From: Desmodesmus armatus
Taxonomy: Eukaryota > Chlorophyta > Chlorophyceae > Sphaeropleales > Scenedesmaceae
Direction: 5' to 3'
Assembly (NCBI GenBank): GCA_007449985.2
Contig: VIIQ02000155.1
Coordinates: 174,532-238,531, forward strand
Length of the DNA stretch: 64,000 bases
The notes under the pieces were generated by a model. The model was given only the letters and a program-made list of their open reading frames with translations, was not told the DNA's origin and made no database searches. Shown in pieces: positions 1 to 9,435 of this stretch (position 1 is its first letter; the number at the start of each line of letters is the position of its first letter). Both the position numbers and the translations under genes were made by a program.

Positions 1-435
1 GCTTGTGGCATGCACACTGTGCTACCAGTGTTATCGGGACAGAAGGATGCAGCACACCTTATCAAGTAATTGTCTGGCCCACCTGGCCCACTAGTCAATA
101 ATGGCCCAGGGTTCTGCATGCAGTGCAGAGCAGACAAGCACAGAAGGTTAGCTACTTTGGATGGAAGATCTCTCCCTATCAAGCCTTCGGTGTATGAACG
201 GGCTGCTAGCGTGCTTCCTTCCATCAGGCTTGTACAGATCACAGCTTTTCGACCAAGCTCACAGAGGGCCGAACGTGTCCTCTGGACATTCTGTGTATCC
301 TTGTGAAAGGCACTACATCCGGTAAAAGGTGGGCAATCCAGTCATCGCAGAGTGTGCTGGCACAACTCGAGTTGCTGCTTTGCTGCATCAACGTTCATGC
401 TTTGCTATGCCTCCATGTATGCAGTCAATCCACAT
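1..435. other. Left-edge flank, no gene seen
   Basis: I see no convincing coding exon here. The stretch probably holds the upstream region of the leucine-rich-repeat gene that starts at 436. No clear TATA box or repeat was recognised. Confidence 0.4.
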
Positions 436-1875
436 ATGGAGGATATAGAAGTACTAGCAGCGTCCCTGCTGCTGACAGACCTTCTAGAACCCTGTCTGTT
501 AGCAGTGATGCGCTGTTTGGCAGATGACCCCGTCAGCCTTTGCACTGCTGCAAGGGCTCACAGCAGGCTGCACCAAGCAGCCGTTGTAGCGCTCAGCACA
601 GTCAAAGCCAGCATAATGACGCAGCAGCGGACGGCTGACAGCCTGCTGCCATACCTGCGCAAGCACGCTCAGCACGTTGACAGCATGCGCCTGCGGGGCG
701 ACGGGAGCATTACAGTCAGACCGTCAATCCTGCAGCAGCTGCCCCCCAACCTGCATCTTACCAGCCTGCAGCTCAATGGCTTCAGCCTTCGGCTAGGGCC
801 AATTGATGGCTTCCAAGGTGTGCTGGGGGCTGCTGGGCGCCCTCTCAAGCAGCTGCGGCTCCGCGGCTGCACGCTGCTTGGTGGGGTGCAGGGGTTGGCA
901 GCAGCACTGCGCCTCCTGCCTGGGCTGGAGTGCCTCAAAATTTTTTGCGACAGCTTCGTCTCCCAGTTCCCAGCGGGCCTTTGGTCAGAGCTGCAGCAGC
1001 TCACCAACCTTCAGCTTGTAAGCATGCGTGGGCAGCCACACGACCCACTCCAACGCCCTTACTTGCTGCCAGCAATGATCGGTGGGGTTGCATCTTTGGA
1101 GTCTTTGCAGGCTTTGAAACACCTGGCTGACCCGGTGGTCATGGCGGCTCCGCATCGGAACTTGCCATACCGGGTCACTGCAAACGCGCTGTCTGGCTTA
1201 TGCAGCCTCACACGTTTGGTTGTGAGAGGGGGACGTGGCACGTTTGACCCAGGTGCCCTAGCCGGCAAGACCCAGCTGCGGCACCTGGACATGCGCAAAC
1301 GCGACTTCACCCCCAATGGAGCAGCAGGGGTCGCGCAGATGCTGTCCCAGCTGCAGCAGCTGACACAACTCACATACCTGAGTCTGGGGGGTGCCTTGTT
1401 TGCTGTCGAGGACGGCAACCCTCCTGCAGCAGCCTACTCAGCCCTGACAGCAAGCAGCCAGCTGCAGCACCTCGGCATCAGCGACTGCACACTGCCAGGG
1501 GGTGTGTGGCAGCATGTGTTCCCTGCTGGCAGGCAGCTGCCACACCTGCAGTCACTCAACATCTCCGCGGTCAAGCAGGTGGCAGATGACAGCTATGCAG
1601 CAGCCCCTGAAGGCAGCCGTCTCATCAGCTGCTGCCCTGGGCTGCAGTGTCTCGACATGCAGATGTTGCAGTGCAATGCGGAGGTGTTGCTGCAGCTGAC
1701 ACAGCTGCAGCACATGACCAAGCTGACGTATCACACGCAGGGCATGAACAAGGTCTTGACAACTCAAGTGAGTGATGAGCTGATGCTGTGCTCTGCCTTA
1801 GATGTTGCTGGCCTGCATGTGTGGTACTCCCAGAGTGGGCGGCCCACTCTGCATGCCCTTTTTAGGAGGCTTTAA
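436..1875 (+). CDS. Leucine-rich-repeat protein, F-box/LRR-like
   Basis: Single-exon gene of about 479 residues ending in TAA. The frame is open from about 352 but the first codon there is GTG. ATG codons lie at 397, 415 and 436; I chose 436 because the protein then opens with a helical, F-box-like segment (MEDIEVLAASLLLTDLL, followed by a region rich in Leu, Cys and Ala). From about residue 85 to the end there are degenerate leucine-rich repeats of the type LxxLxLxGxxL, for example LTSLQLNGFSLRL, LKQLRLRGCTLLGG and LTYLSLGGALF. There is no signal peptide or membrane segment. Such F-box/LRR proteins usually act as substrate receptors in SCF ubiquitin ligases, but the F-box here is weak, so that role is inference. 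Codon use is GC-rich with many Gln and Ala. Confidence 0.75.
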   Translation: MEDIEVLAASLLLTDLLEPCLLAVMRCLADDPVSLCTAARAHSRLHQAAVVALSTVKASIMTQQRTADSLLPYLRKHAQHVDSMRLRGDGSITVRPSILQQLPPNLHLTSLQLNGFSLRLGPIDGFQGVLGAAGRPLKQLRLRGCTLLGGVQGLAAALRLLPGLECLKIFCDSFVSQFPAGLWSELQQLTNLQLVSMRGQPHDPLQRPYLLPAMIGGVASLESLQALKHLADPVVMAAPHRNLPYRVTANALSGLCSLTRLVVRGGRGTFDPGALAGKTQLRHLDMRKRDFTPNGAAGVAQMLSQLQQLTQLTYLSLGGALFAVEDGNPPAAAYSALTASSQLQHLGISDCTLPGGVWQHVFPAGRQLPHLQSLNISAVKQVADDSYAAAPEGSRLISCCPGLQCLDMQMLQCNAEVLLQLTQLQHMTKLTYHTQGMNKVLTTQVSDELMLCSALDVAGLHVWYSQSGRPTLHALFRRL

Positions 1876-3649
1876 TCAGCACTTGGCAGCCGTGATGAAT
1901 GCATGAACAGGCTGTACAGCATCTGCACGTTCATGCTGCAGTTGGTCGCCGGGGCAGGGGTGGGGCAGGGGTGGGGTTGCGGTTGCAACAGCTCAGGAGC
2001 CTTCTGACTGGCCAGTGCTGCGTGTATGGCAGCGTGTGGTCCCTGCAACGCACAATTTTGATCGTTGCATTACTGCAACTGCAAGCCATGCGGTGCATGC
2101 CATGCCCTGCCTGTCTGAGTACCGCCTGTCACTTGACTCCCTGATCTGTTGCTCTCATTTCTGGTCTTGTGCCATTGTGCAGGCTCCTGGTGATGAGCCT
2201 GTGTGGCGCCGACTGTTGCAGCTCCACCTTGACGACAGCAACCCTGTGATTGCACAGCAGGCAGCTGCGGCCTTGGCAGATCAATGCCACACAACCCACA
2301 CCCGGCACCCTGCAAGGGCAGGATGAATGTACTGGGCCTGTGTGTCACAGGGTTGGAGCACCGGCGCTGGAGCAGTGGCCGGCAGGGTAACCAGCAGGAG
2401 TGTGATAGGCTGGAAGCTTTGCACAGTGGCAACACAGTAGCTAGGTGGAGGGTGAGGGGAAGGGCAGCTTGCGCATGTGGCATGTTGTTGGTGTCGATTG
2501 AGTAGCAGGAGGCATGTTCTTGCTCTACTGTCTGTTGCTGTGTGGGGGACGGGCCCCGGGGCATGCTGAGCTGCTGTGGCAGCTGGCCATCGACCAAGTG
2601 GCCTCTGGCCGCATCCTTCTTTTGTTTTGTGTTACTCAGGCAGGAGCTTGACCAGCATAACAGGAGGCCAGCAACTTGCCACAATGGGGATGAGGCATTG
2701 CGCAAGTTTTTTTACATGTGGCAGGTGAGTGTGCACCACACGTGGCTGTGTGTTGTATGTTGGGATTTGTCTTTGGTAGTGCCATTCCGAAACGGTGCAG
2801 TCTGCAAAGCAGGTGTGTACCGGGTAGACGTGTGGGGAGGACAAGGGGGTGCTGGCCAGGCTGGCACTGATATTCATTCCGACCTCACCCTGATTTGGGT
2901 GTGTCAGGGCGTGGGACGTAGTAACCAGGTGCTGATAACTGTCGTTGGGTGTTTTCTGCTTGTGTTTCACCACAATGTGTGCTGGACCTTGCTTGCTTTG
3001 CTGCTGACTGTGTTTGTGCGGCAAAAGGTGCAAGTTGTCGTTTGTGTGGCCAGGCACCATCAACGACTTGTTTGGTTTTGAGTGACCGCAGTGAGCTGTA
3101 AGGATCAGACGGAGCCACTGCTCTCTGGGTCTCCTGGGTTCTGGGGTTGATCTAGCCAGGCTGGCTGGCTGGCTAGCTGGCTAGTGCAGGGTCCAGACAG
3201 ACACAAGGGCGCAAAGGGATGCTGCACTGAACATAAGCACCTCTTGCATACGACAACAGGCATGCTGCACAAGATATAATAAGCACCTCTTGCATACGAC
3301 AACAGGTTTAAGCACCTCTTGCATACGACAACAGGCATGCTGCACAAGAGTTCCGACAACTTCCTCATCTAGTGCCCCTTGCATAATGGTTTAGTCATAC
3401 GGTGGTTGGGACGAGTTCCCCGAGGTACGGAGCTGGATGACCGTCACGACACGACGCCCCAGGATGCTTTGAACACAAAACAAAACAGAGGTGACTGCGA
3501 GGGTCTCTGCCTCGGGAACACGAAGCGATGCCATCCGGGTCCTCCCGCTGATCAGTCTGCTGTTGAGCAGCCACAAAAACATTCGAAGACATTCATTCGT
3601 GTTCATGAGGGCTTGATGGGCGCAGTCACCCTCGAGCTGGGTTGGGCAA
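1876..3649. other. Intergenic stretch with possible orphan exons
   Basis: There is no complete gene. Two short open pieces look exon-like because each follows a good acceptor. One begins after CAG at about 2182 and reads APGDEPVWRRLLQLHLDD, continuing to about 2280. The other runs from about 2641 to 2727 (ELDQHNRRPATCHNGDEALR and on) and ends at a GTGAGT donor. They could be decayed exons of a neighbour of the leucine-rich-repeat gene. Neither has a recognisable domain. A short tandem repeat lies at 3236-3356. Confidence 0.3.
3236..3356. repeat. Short tandem repeat, about three copies
   Basis: The unit AAGCACCTCTTGCATACGAC (then AACAGG) occurs at about 3236, 3281 and 3310. The first and third copies are followed by GCATGCTGCACAAGA, which the middle copy lacks. 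The array is non-coding. Confidence 0.8.
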
Positions 3650-4309
3650 CGCTTTGGCAGCAAGTAGTCAGACCGTCACTGGGACCACAGGCTTGAAATG
3701 CAGGGACAGATGGGAGGGGTCTACACACAGCTGGCTAGGGCTAACAAGTACCTACCAGATCGTACAGGCAGCTGCAGTGCTTGCCTTGAGTGTCTGCACA
3801 GCAGCTGCATGTGAAAAATGGGGTCTGTCAGCTGAAAATGGCCAGGAGGGGACCAGCAGCTGCTGCCTCAACAACATGCTGTAACAGCAGCTGCATGGCT
3901 TGTGCACCCACCCACGCACCAGCAGGGAGCTGACTCTCAAGCAGCTTTTTGAACGCCAACAGCAGCAGCGAGGCCAGGCTGTCTCAGTCTCCAACAAACT
4001 GTCTCACAACAAGGCAACAGCAGCAGCTCACAACCCAGCGCTGATCAGGCAACACACAGGCACATATGCCCCTGGGATTCAAATCTTGATTGCTCTATCC
4101 AGCTGTAAGCTGCTCTGGAGCTTTGAACGCAAACCTCACTTTCTCATTCAACGGCCATAATGTCGTCCGAACTGCCATGGGGCAAAAGGGCCCAGTTGCG
4201 CCCTAGCAGGGCCCCATAGGGATTCTTTGTTACGGAAAAGCATTTCTCTGCACTTGTCGACCCAAGACAGCAGCGGTGACCTTCCACCTGGCTTACTTCT
4301 GCCGAACTG
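3650..4309. repeat. Left 660-bp direct repeat
   Basis: It starts CGCTTTGGCAGCAAGTAG and ends TTCTGCCGAACTG. Open frames of 81 and 86 codons within it translate identically in the two copies, so divergence is very low, implying recent duplication or gene conversion. No coding role is assigned. Confidence 0.92.
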
Positions 4310-4409
4310 AAGGTCTCACATGTGTGACCACCCCCCTGATTAAACCCCATTTGAACCCTAGCCCCAGCCCATTGGGCACTGCTGCTTCAGTGCTTTCAAA
4401 TGCACCCTG

Positions 4410-6635
4410 TTGCTGTTTTCAACCACGCGCAGGGCACCAGCTAAGGAGGAGCCTGTGCACAGCGGTCACAACCGCCACACCCCGGCCACCAGGAAGTCAT
4501 GCGTCGTGGCTTGCGCCCAGGCTCTCGTCGACGGCAAGGTCGATTATGGCCTTGCCGGCAGACTATATAAGAAGGTGCGCAAGCAGCTTGGTGGTGACAA
4601 GCTGGCAGAGGATCCCAAGCCTGTATTGAAGGGCAGATGGGACCACTTTGTGGAGTACGGTGACGTCGAGGACAACCTCCGCACAGGCCGCCCTGTCCTT
4701 AGCAGCAGAGAAGATGCCCGAACAGCTAGTACAGCCATCAAGGCAGGAAGGCTGCACACAAAGACCCGCAAAGGACACACCATCACCCTGATATCCTACT
4801 TCACCACAGTGCGGCAGGCGACGGTGGAGTCTGATGCTGTCAAGGGTGTCATGCAGAAATACAACTGCACCCCCCACCAGCTGTACAACGCCATGATGAG
4901 GGAGGATCCCAACCTCGGGCGGCGCAGTTTTGCGTTGAAGTACCGGCTGACAGAAAAGGAGAAAGCTGCCCGGAAAAGCTTCTGCAAGCAGCTGCTGGCA
5001 GAGTGGAACGTCGCACAGGCGTTGCTGAATGCAATCCTAGCTAGGATTGTGCAGTGCGACGAGGGCCGCTGGACATACAACACCTACACCCATGCGCATG
5101 TCAGGGCATATGTGGACCTGCAGCACCTCCCCCTGCACGACTACGTGTCGCTGCCAACGATCAAGGGGGACAAGCAGCAGACAGTTCACTTCTTCATATG
5201 CGTGTCAGCACACCCCAGCTTCAGCGACAAGAACGGCTTGGTGTACTATGAACTCACCACAGGCACCACCCACATCCTCCGCTGGTTCAACAAGCTTGGG
5301 CAAGAAGGCAAAGAGCCCTTTGTCTACCAGGTGAGCACAGTTACAAATTGACCAGCTGGTTTCCAAAGGCATCAGCAGCAGTTGCTGCTGCTGCTCCCAC
5401 CCCAGCACACAGCTTCTCAATGTGAGGCTTGCCAGAAAGCTCGTAGCTGGCAGTAAAAACAACACCCTTATGCTGCGATGCATATTCAACAGCTGCCATA
5501 ACAATATCTGGTGCCGCGAGGTCTGCATGATGCGCGCGTACGAGCGCCAGGCGGCGCTCGCAGCATACCTTGCTGCACTTGAAATCACGCTCAAATGCCT
5601 TATTCTTGCAACCATCCCTGAAGTGATAAGAATCGTCAACTTGTAGATACACGTCGCGCTTCCAGTTGTAGAAATCAATGCGACCATGGCAATCGGTCAA
5701 GTGCACCTGCCAACACCACTCCTGTGACTGCTGCTGCTGCGCAACTAGCTGCATGAACTTCCACTCTGCAGGGGGGATAACAGGACGGCCAGCAGCCTCC
5801 CATGCCCCACTTTCATAAGTGCAGAAGCAGCACATGAGTGCGACAGGCTTGCGCACAGCGTCAGGGGTGCACAACTTGAAGTGTTGCACCTTGTCCCGAC
5901 ACTCCGTAGTGCACCACATGAACTGCTGCTTCTTCTCTGACTTGAGCAACTTATACTCATTGCCAGCACGGTCCACCCACGTCACTGCTCTGTTGTGTGG
6001 CTTCTTCACCCTGATCCCCCCCAGTTGATGTGCTGCCAAGGCCTTCCTCATCAATGCCTCCCTCCCTTTGCTGTTGCCGTGCTGTTGCTCCGCCATGCCG
6101 TGACCTGCAGAGGAAGGATGGAGCAGACGCAGCAAGCACTGTTACTGATGAGGTAGCTGACAACCTGTACAAGATGGTGGAGAAGTTTAGGAATGTGACT
6201 GGTGAGGACCCCATCATCATGATGGACAACGTCCGCATACAGGCCAACATCCCGGATAAGATCATCGAGTCCCGCTACGGCACCATCACCCTGCCTGAAG
6301 GCTGCCGCCTTCGCTTCCCCCCCCACAGCTCAGACATTGATCAGCTGGTGGAGCACTCCATTGGTGCAGTCAAGGGAGCAGCAACAGACAAGGTGTTTGA
6401 TGAATGCTGCCATGGGGTTGTGTTCTCGGGTGAGTCCCTGCGGCGCATCTTCAAGGGTGTGTTTAAGAGGTTTGAGAAGGGGGAGCTGTACCACCGGGGG
6501 GTGGAGCGCAACATGCGCAAGCTGCCCACTGTGTTGAGGATTATCGCATCCGGAGAGGATGAGTGGTTCACAGATCCAGATGGCAAGCAGCACCATGGCA
6601 GCAACGGCGACTGGCCGAATGCAGGCGACCGCTAA
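4410..6635 (+). CDS. Tc1/mariner-like DDE transposase, two exons
   Basis: Proposed join is 4410-5330 and 6111-6635, about 481 codons, closing in frame with TAC CAG joined to AGG AAG GAT. The 5' end is unresolved: 4410 is TTG, the first in-frame ATG is at 4851, and a preceding exon is possible. Visible parts are a helix-turn-helix-like segment near residue 90 (NLRTGRPVLSSREDART), a first acidic motif IVQCDEGRWTY (Asp about 217), a second IIMMDNVRIQA (Asp about 346), and a third PPHSSDIDQLVEHSIG (Glu about 388). This matches the IS630/Tc1/mariner order, but the last spacing is about 41 residues, longer than the classical 34. The enzyme would cut and paste its element in the nucleus. No internal stop is seen in either exon, so it may be recently active. 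The 780-bp intron holds an antisense gene. Confidence 0.82.
5341..6096 (-). CDS. VSR/EDxHD-like endonuclease, antisense in transposase intron
   Basis: Encodes 251 residues, from an ATG at 6096 to TAA at 5341, lying wholly inside the transposase intron (5331-6110) on the other strand. The N-terminal half is basic and contains WCTTEC (61-66) and CCFC (89-92), a possible zinc ribbon. The C-terminal half has the order expected of a VSR-like nuclease fold: Glu111 (PPAEWKFMQL), Asp141 (HGRIDFYNW), a strand ending in Asp154/Asp155 and His158 (VYLQVDDSYHF), and Asp171 (ERDFKCSKVCC) before a strand LALVRAHH. That Glu-Asp-xxx-His-Asp pattern is the signature of the VSR/EDxHD group, which includes mismatch-repair nicking and phage homing enzymes. 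Family assignment comes from motifs read by eye, not a search. It may be an intron-borne homing enzyme, a second gene of the transposon, or a captured host gene. Confidence 0.62.
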   Translation of the reverse strand: MAEQQHGNSKGREALMRKALAAHQLGGIRVKKPHNRAVTWVDRAGNEYKLLKSEKKQQFMWCTTECRDKVQHFKLCTPDAVRKPVALMCCFCTYESGAWEAAGRPVIPPAEWKFMQLVAQQQQSQEWCWQVHLTDCHGRIDFYNWKRDVYLQVDDSYHFRDGCKNKAFERDFKCSKVCCERRLALVRAHHADLAAPDIVMAAVEYASQHKGVVFTASYELSGKPHIEKLCAGVGAAAATAADAFGNQLVNL

Positions 6636-7830
6636 GGCGTCAGCGCATGCAGCAGATGCAGCAGCAGCATGGCAGCAGTTTGCTGTCCAAGCCTGCACAT
6701 GGCTGCGCATGGGGTGTGTGTTCCTAGGGTATGCCACCTATAGGGTTTAGGGTTCAGCTGCAGCCACTGCTGTGGTGAGCATCAGTGTCTTCATGATCTG
6801 TGGCCAGTGCATCCGCTGAGCTAACAAGATGTAGTGCAGCCTGTGTTTATTCAAAGCACAGCCCTCAATGTAGTTGTTGCAAGTTTGATCAATGTAGTTA
6901 TCAGGGTTGTGTGTGAGAGAGGGTGTTGGAAGTGCCACTGGCCCCCACCCAGGTGTACTGTTGGGCAGGCAGCACACATAGCAGCTGTCCAATCATTGAT
7001 TCTGTCACATAAACTGGTATGTGTGGAGAGAGTTTGCAGCTTAGATGCCCCATCTTTACCTCATTGTGCTTGAGACAGGCACTACTGGGAGTTATGTCAT
7101 GTCAACTGTGCCTGGTATTGCACTGTTAGCAGCTGTGCTTTCACAGCTGTGCAACCAGGCATGCTCGAGGCCGAATGCTATAATATTGAGTACGAAACGA
7201 GTTCATTTGCTGCGCAAGGAAAGCAACCTGGAAGCATCCAAGCCAACTTCACCCCTGTTCAAAGGCCAATGGTCCGCGCTTACATCAACATCACCCTCTG
7301 TAGCAACGTCAGTTTGTAGTAAATCAAGCATTCAACGAACAGCAGGCGTCTAGAGAGCAGCCGGTGCCCACAGCAGGAACAGCAAGCAATCTGCAGAGAC
7401 TGCCAGCTTTCCAGGTGTGGCGGGCTTGTCGCGATAAGGCCAGTGCCAGTGTGACGTGCTTGACAGGTCCTCTTAAAGCATTCATAAGTCATTCATTTTG
7501 CTTTCGAGAGCTGCACGCAAGCCCTTTGGAAGTTTCGCGCCAGACATCACTAGCATCTGCTCAAGTCTGAAGTCAGCTGAGGCGTCTATGGCCCCGCTGC
7601 ACCAGATAGACTCTCACAATGCACAAAAACACACATTTTGGTACACGCACCGCTGCGGATTATGCAGGTCCGCGACACCAGCCTGCCTGGAACGCTGCAG
7701 CAAGATGGGCAAAAACAAGCGCAGCAGAGCGAGTGACAAGTGAGTGCGATCAGATCTGCCCAGGTAGCACTGCAGCCTGGCACAGCTTGCGGGCGAGCAG
7801 CTGCACCAACGGCGAAAGTCAACCAACCTT
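6636..7830. other. Element interior, no gene seen
   Basis: Lies between the transposase stop and the right direct repeat. It contains a TAGGGTTTAGGG telomere-like motif at about 6739 and only short unsupported open frames. It may be the 3' part of the mobile element. Confidence 0.4.
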
Positions 7831-8490
7831 CGCTTTGGCAGCAAGTAGTCAGACCGTCACTGGGACCACAGGCTTGAAATGCAGGGACAGATGGGAGGGG
7901 TCTACACACAGCTGGCTAGGGCTAACAAGTACCTACCAGATCGTACAGGCAGCTGCAGTGCTTGCCTTGAGTGTCTGCACAGCAGCTGCATGTGAAAAAT
8001 GGGGTCTGTCAGCTGAAAATGGCCAGGAGGGGACCAGCAGCTGCTGCCTCAACAACATGCTGTAACAGCAGCTGCATGGCTTGTGCACCCACCCACGCAC
8101 CAGCAGGGAGCTGACTCTCAAGCAGCTTTTTGAACGCCAACAGCAGCAGCGAGGCCAGGCTGTCTCAGTCTCCAACAAACTGTCTCACAACAAGGCAACA
8201 GCAGCAGCTCACAACCCAGCGCTGATCAGGCAACACACAGGCACATATGCCCCTGGGATTCAAATCTTGATTGCTCTATCCAGCTGTAAGCTGCTCTGGA
8301 GCTTTGAACGCAAACCTCACTTTCTCATTCAACGGCCATAATGTCGTCCGAACTGCCATGGGGCAAAAGGGCCCAGTTGCGCCCTAGCAGGGCCCCATAG
8401 GGATTCTTTGTTACGGAAAAGCATTTCTCTGCACTTGTCGACCCAAGACAGCAGCGGTGACCTTCCACCTGGCTTACTTCTGCCGAACTG
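7831..8490. repeat. Right 660-bp direct repeat
   Basis: Same sequence and orientation as 3650-4309. Its right end is 56 bp before the proposed ATG of the EGF-RING gene at 8546, so this copy may carry that gene's promoter or 5' UTR. An ATG at 8408 inside the repeat is in frame with the gene. Confidence 0.92.
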
Positions 8491-8545
8491 CAAGGAGCAC
8501 GGTCACCTAGTCCAGTCTGATTCAGCCTTTGTAGGGATCTGGAGA

Positions 8546-9398
8546 ATGTTTGGATCAGGGTTGCGCTCCGTGCGTGTTGGCGTGTCTCTGCTGCTGGCGC
8601 TGGGGGCAATCACAGCCATCGCAGGTCCTGGTGAGTGGACTGACGAACGCACTGAACTGGTGACAGGCGTCTTCACATGAGAAGTAGCTGAAAAAGGCAG
8701 TATTGATTGTGCTACTGGTGAAACAAGGGCCAGGCAACACGCGCCCAAGGTTCTGCTGCTCCTTGTTCATCAGTTGTGGCTGGTGGTGCTGGCTTCCGTG
8801 TCCCGCATCAGCCAAGCTCAACCTCAGTCAAGATAACACAGCATTAGCAAACTCATGTGCATCTGCGATCATATCCAGCTAAAGGCAGTGGAGGGGAGTC
8901 TGTTGGGTGCATACATGCAGCACCAAGGCCCAGTCGATTGGCCCGTCCAGCACGTGGGTGTCTCTTCTGAAACGAAGCAGTTGTGCAGCAGCATGATCAG
9001 AATATGTAGCAGCGGCAGCAGCAGCGGTGAAAGCAGTGATCAGACATGTGCAAGGGTTTGATCGGGCGGGTGGGCCGATGCTGGCAGTCAGTGCATGTGC
9101 TGTGTGTTAACTGCGCAGCAGCATGTAGCAGCTGATGCAAGTGGGCGAGCACGTGCTCTCATGCAAGGGGTTTGGCGCCAAGTTTTATTTCATGCATGTG
9201 TGGGGCCAGCAACTGCCACCCACACTGGTCCAGTCGATTGAAAAACAAGGGCTGTACTCGTGCCCCCCCCCCCCCCCCCCCCGGGAGGGGCAATTGGAAG
9301 TGGAGAACCAACTGTGCTGACTTTCTAAACAGTAGATAGTGCAATAGGTGTGGTGATTGCGTCAGCCTGCCTGTCTGACCAACACATTTGATGGGCCG

Positions 9399-9435
<37 letters not shown>

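Larger units (their letters stand above)
3650..8490. mobile_element. Candidate transposon with 660-bp terminal direct repeats
   Basis: Two matching direct repeats (3650-4309 and 7831-8490, offset 4181 bp) enclose a split DDE transposase and its antisense endonuclease-like ORF. Terminal direct repeats suggest LTRs, but the enzyme is of the Tc1/mariner kind rather than a retroviral integrase, and no reverse transcriptase, gag or tRNA primer site is visible. The ends do not start TG or end CA, and I found no target-site duplication. The repeats may be true element ends, or the element may have inserted into one member of a pre-existing duplication. Inside the repeats the only inverted match I noticed is 5 bp (AAGGT after the left copy, ACCTT before the right one), too short to call a terminal inverted repeat. 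Confidence 0.5.

Noticed and set aside
2542..3081. 179-codon plus-strand frame
   Set aside because: Its composition (many Val, Cys, Trp) is unlike coding sequence here, and a clear GTGAGT donor inside it suggests at most one short exon.
3650..8490. LTR retrotransposon reading of the direct repeats
   Set aside because: No TG...CA ends, primer-binding site, polypurine tract, reverse transcriptase or gag was found; the enzyme is a DDE transposase of the Tc1/mariner type.
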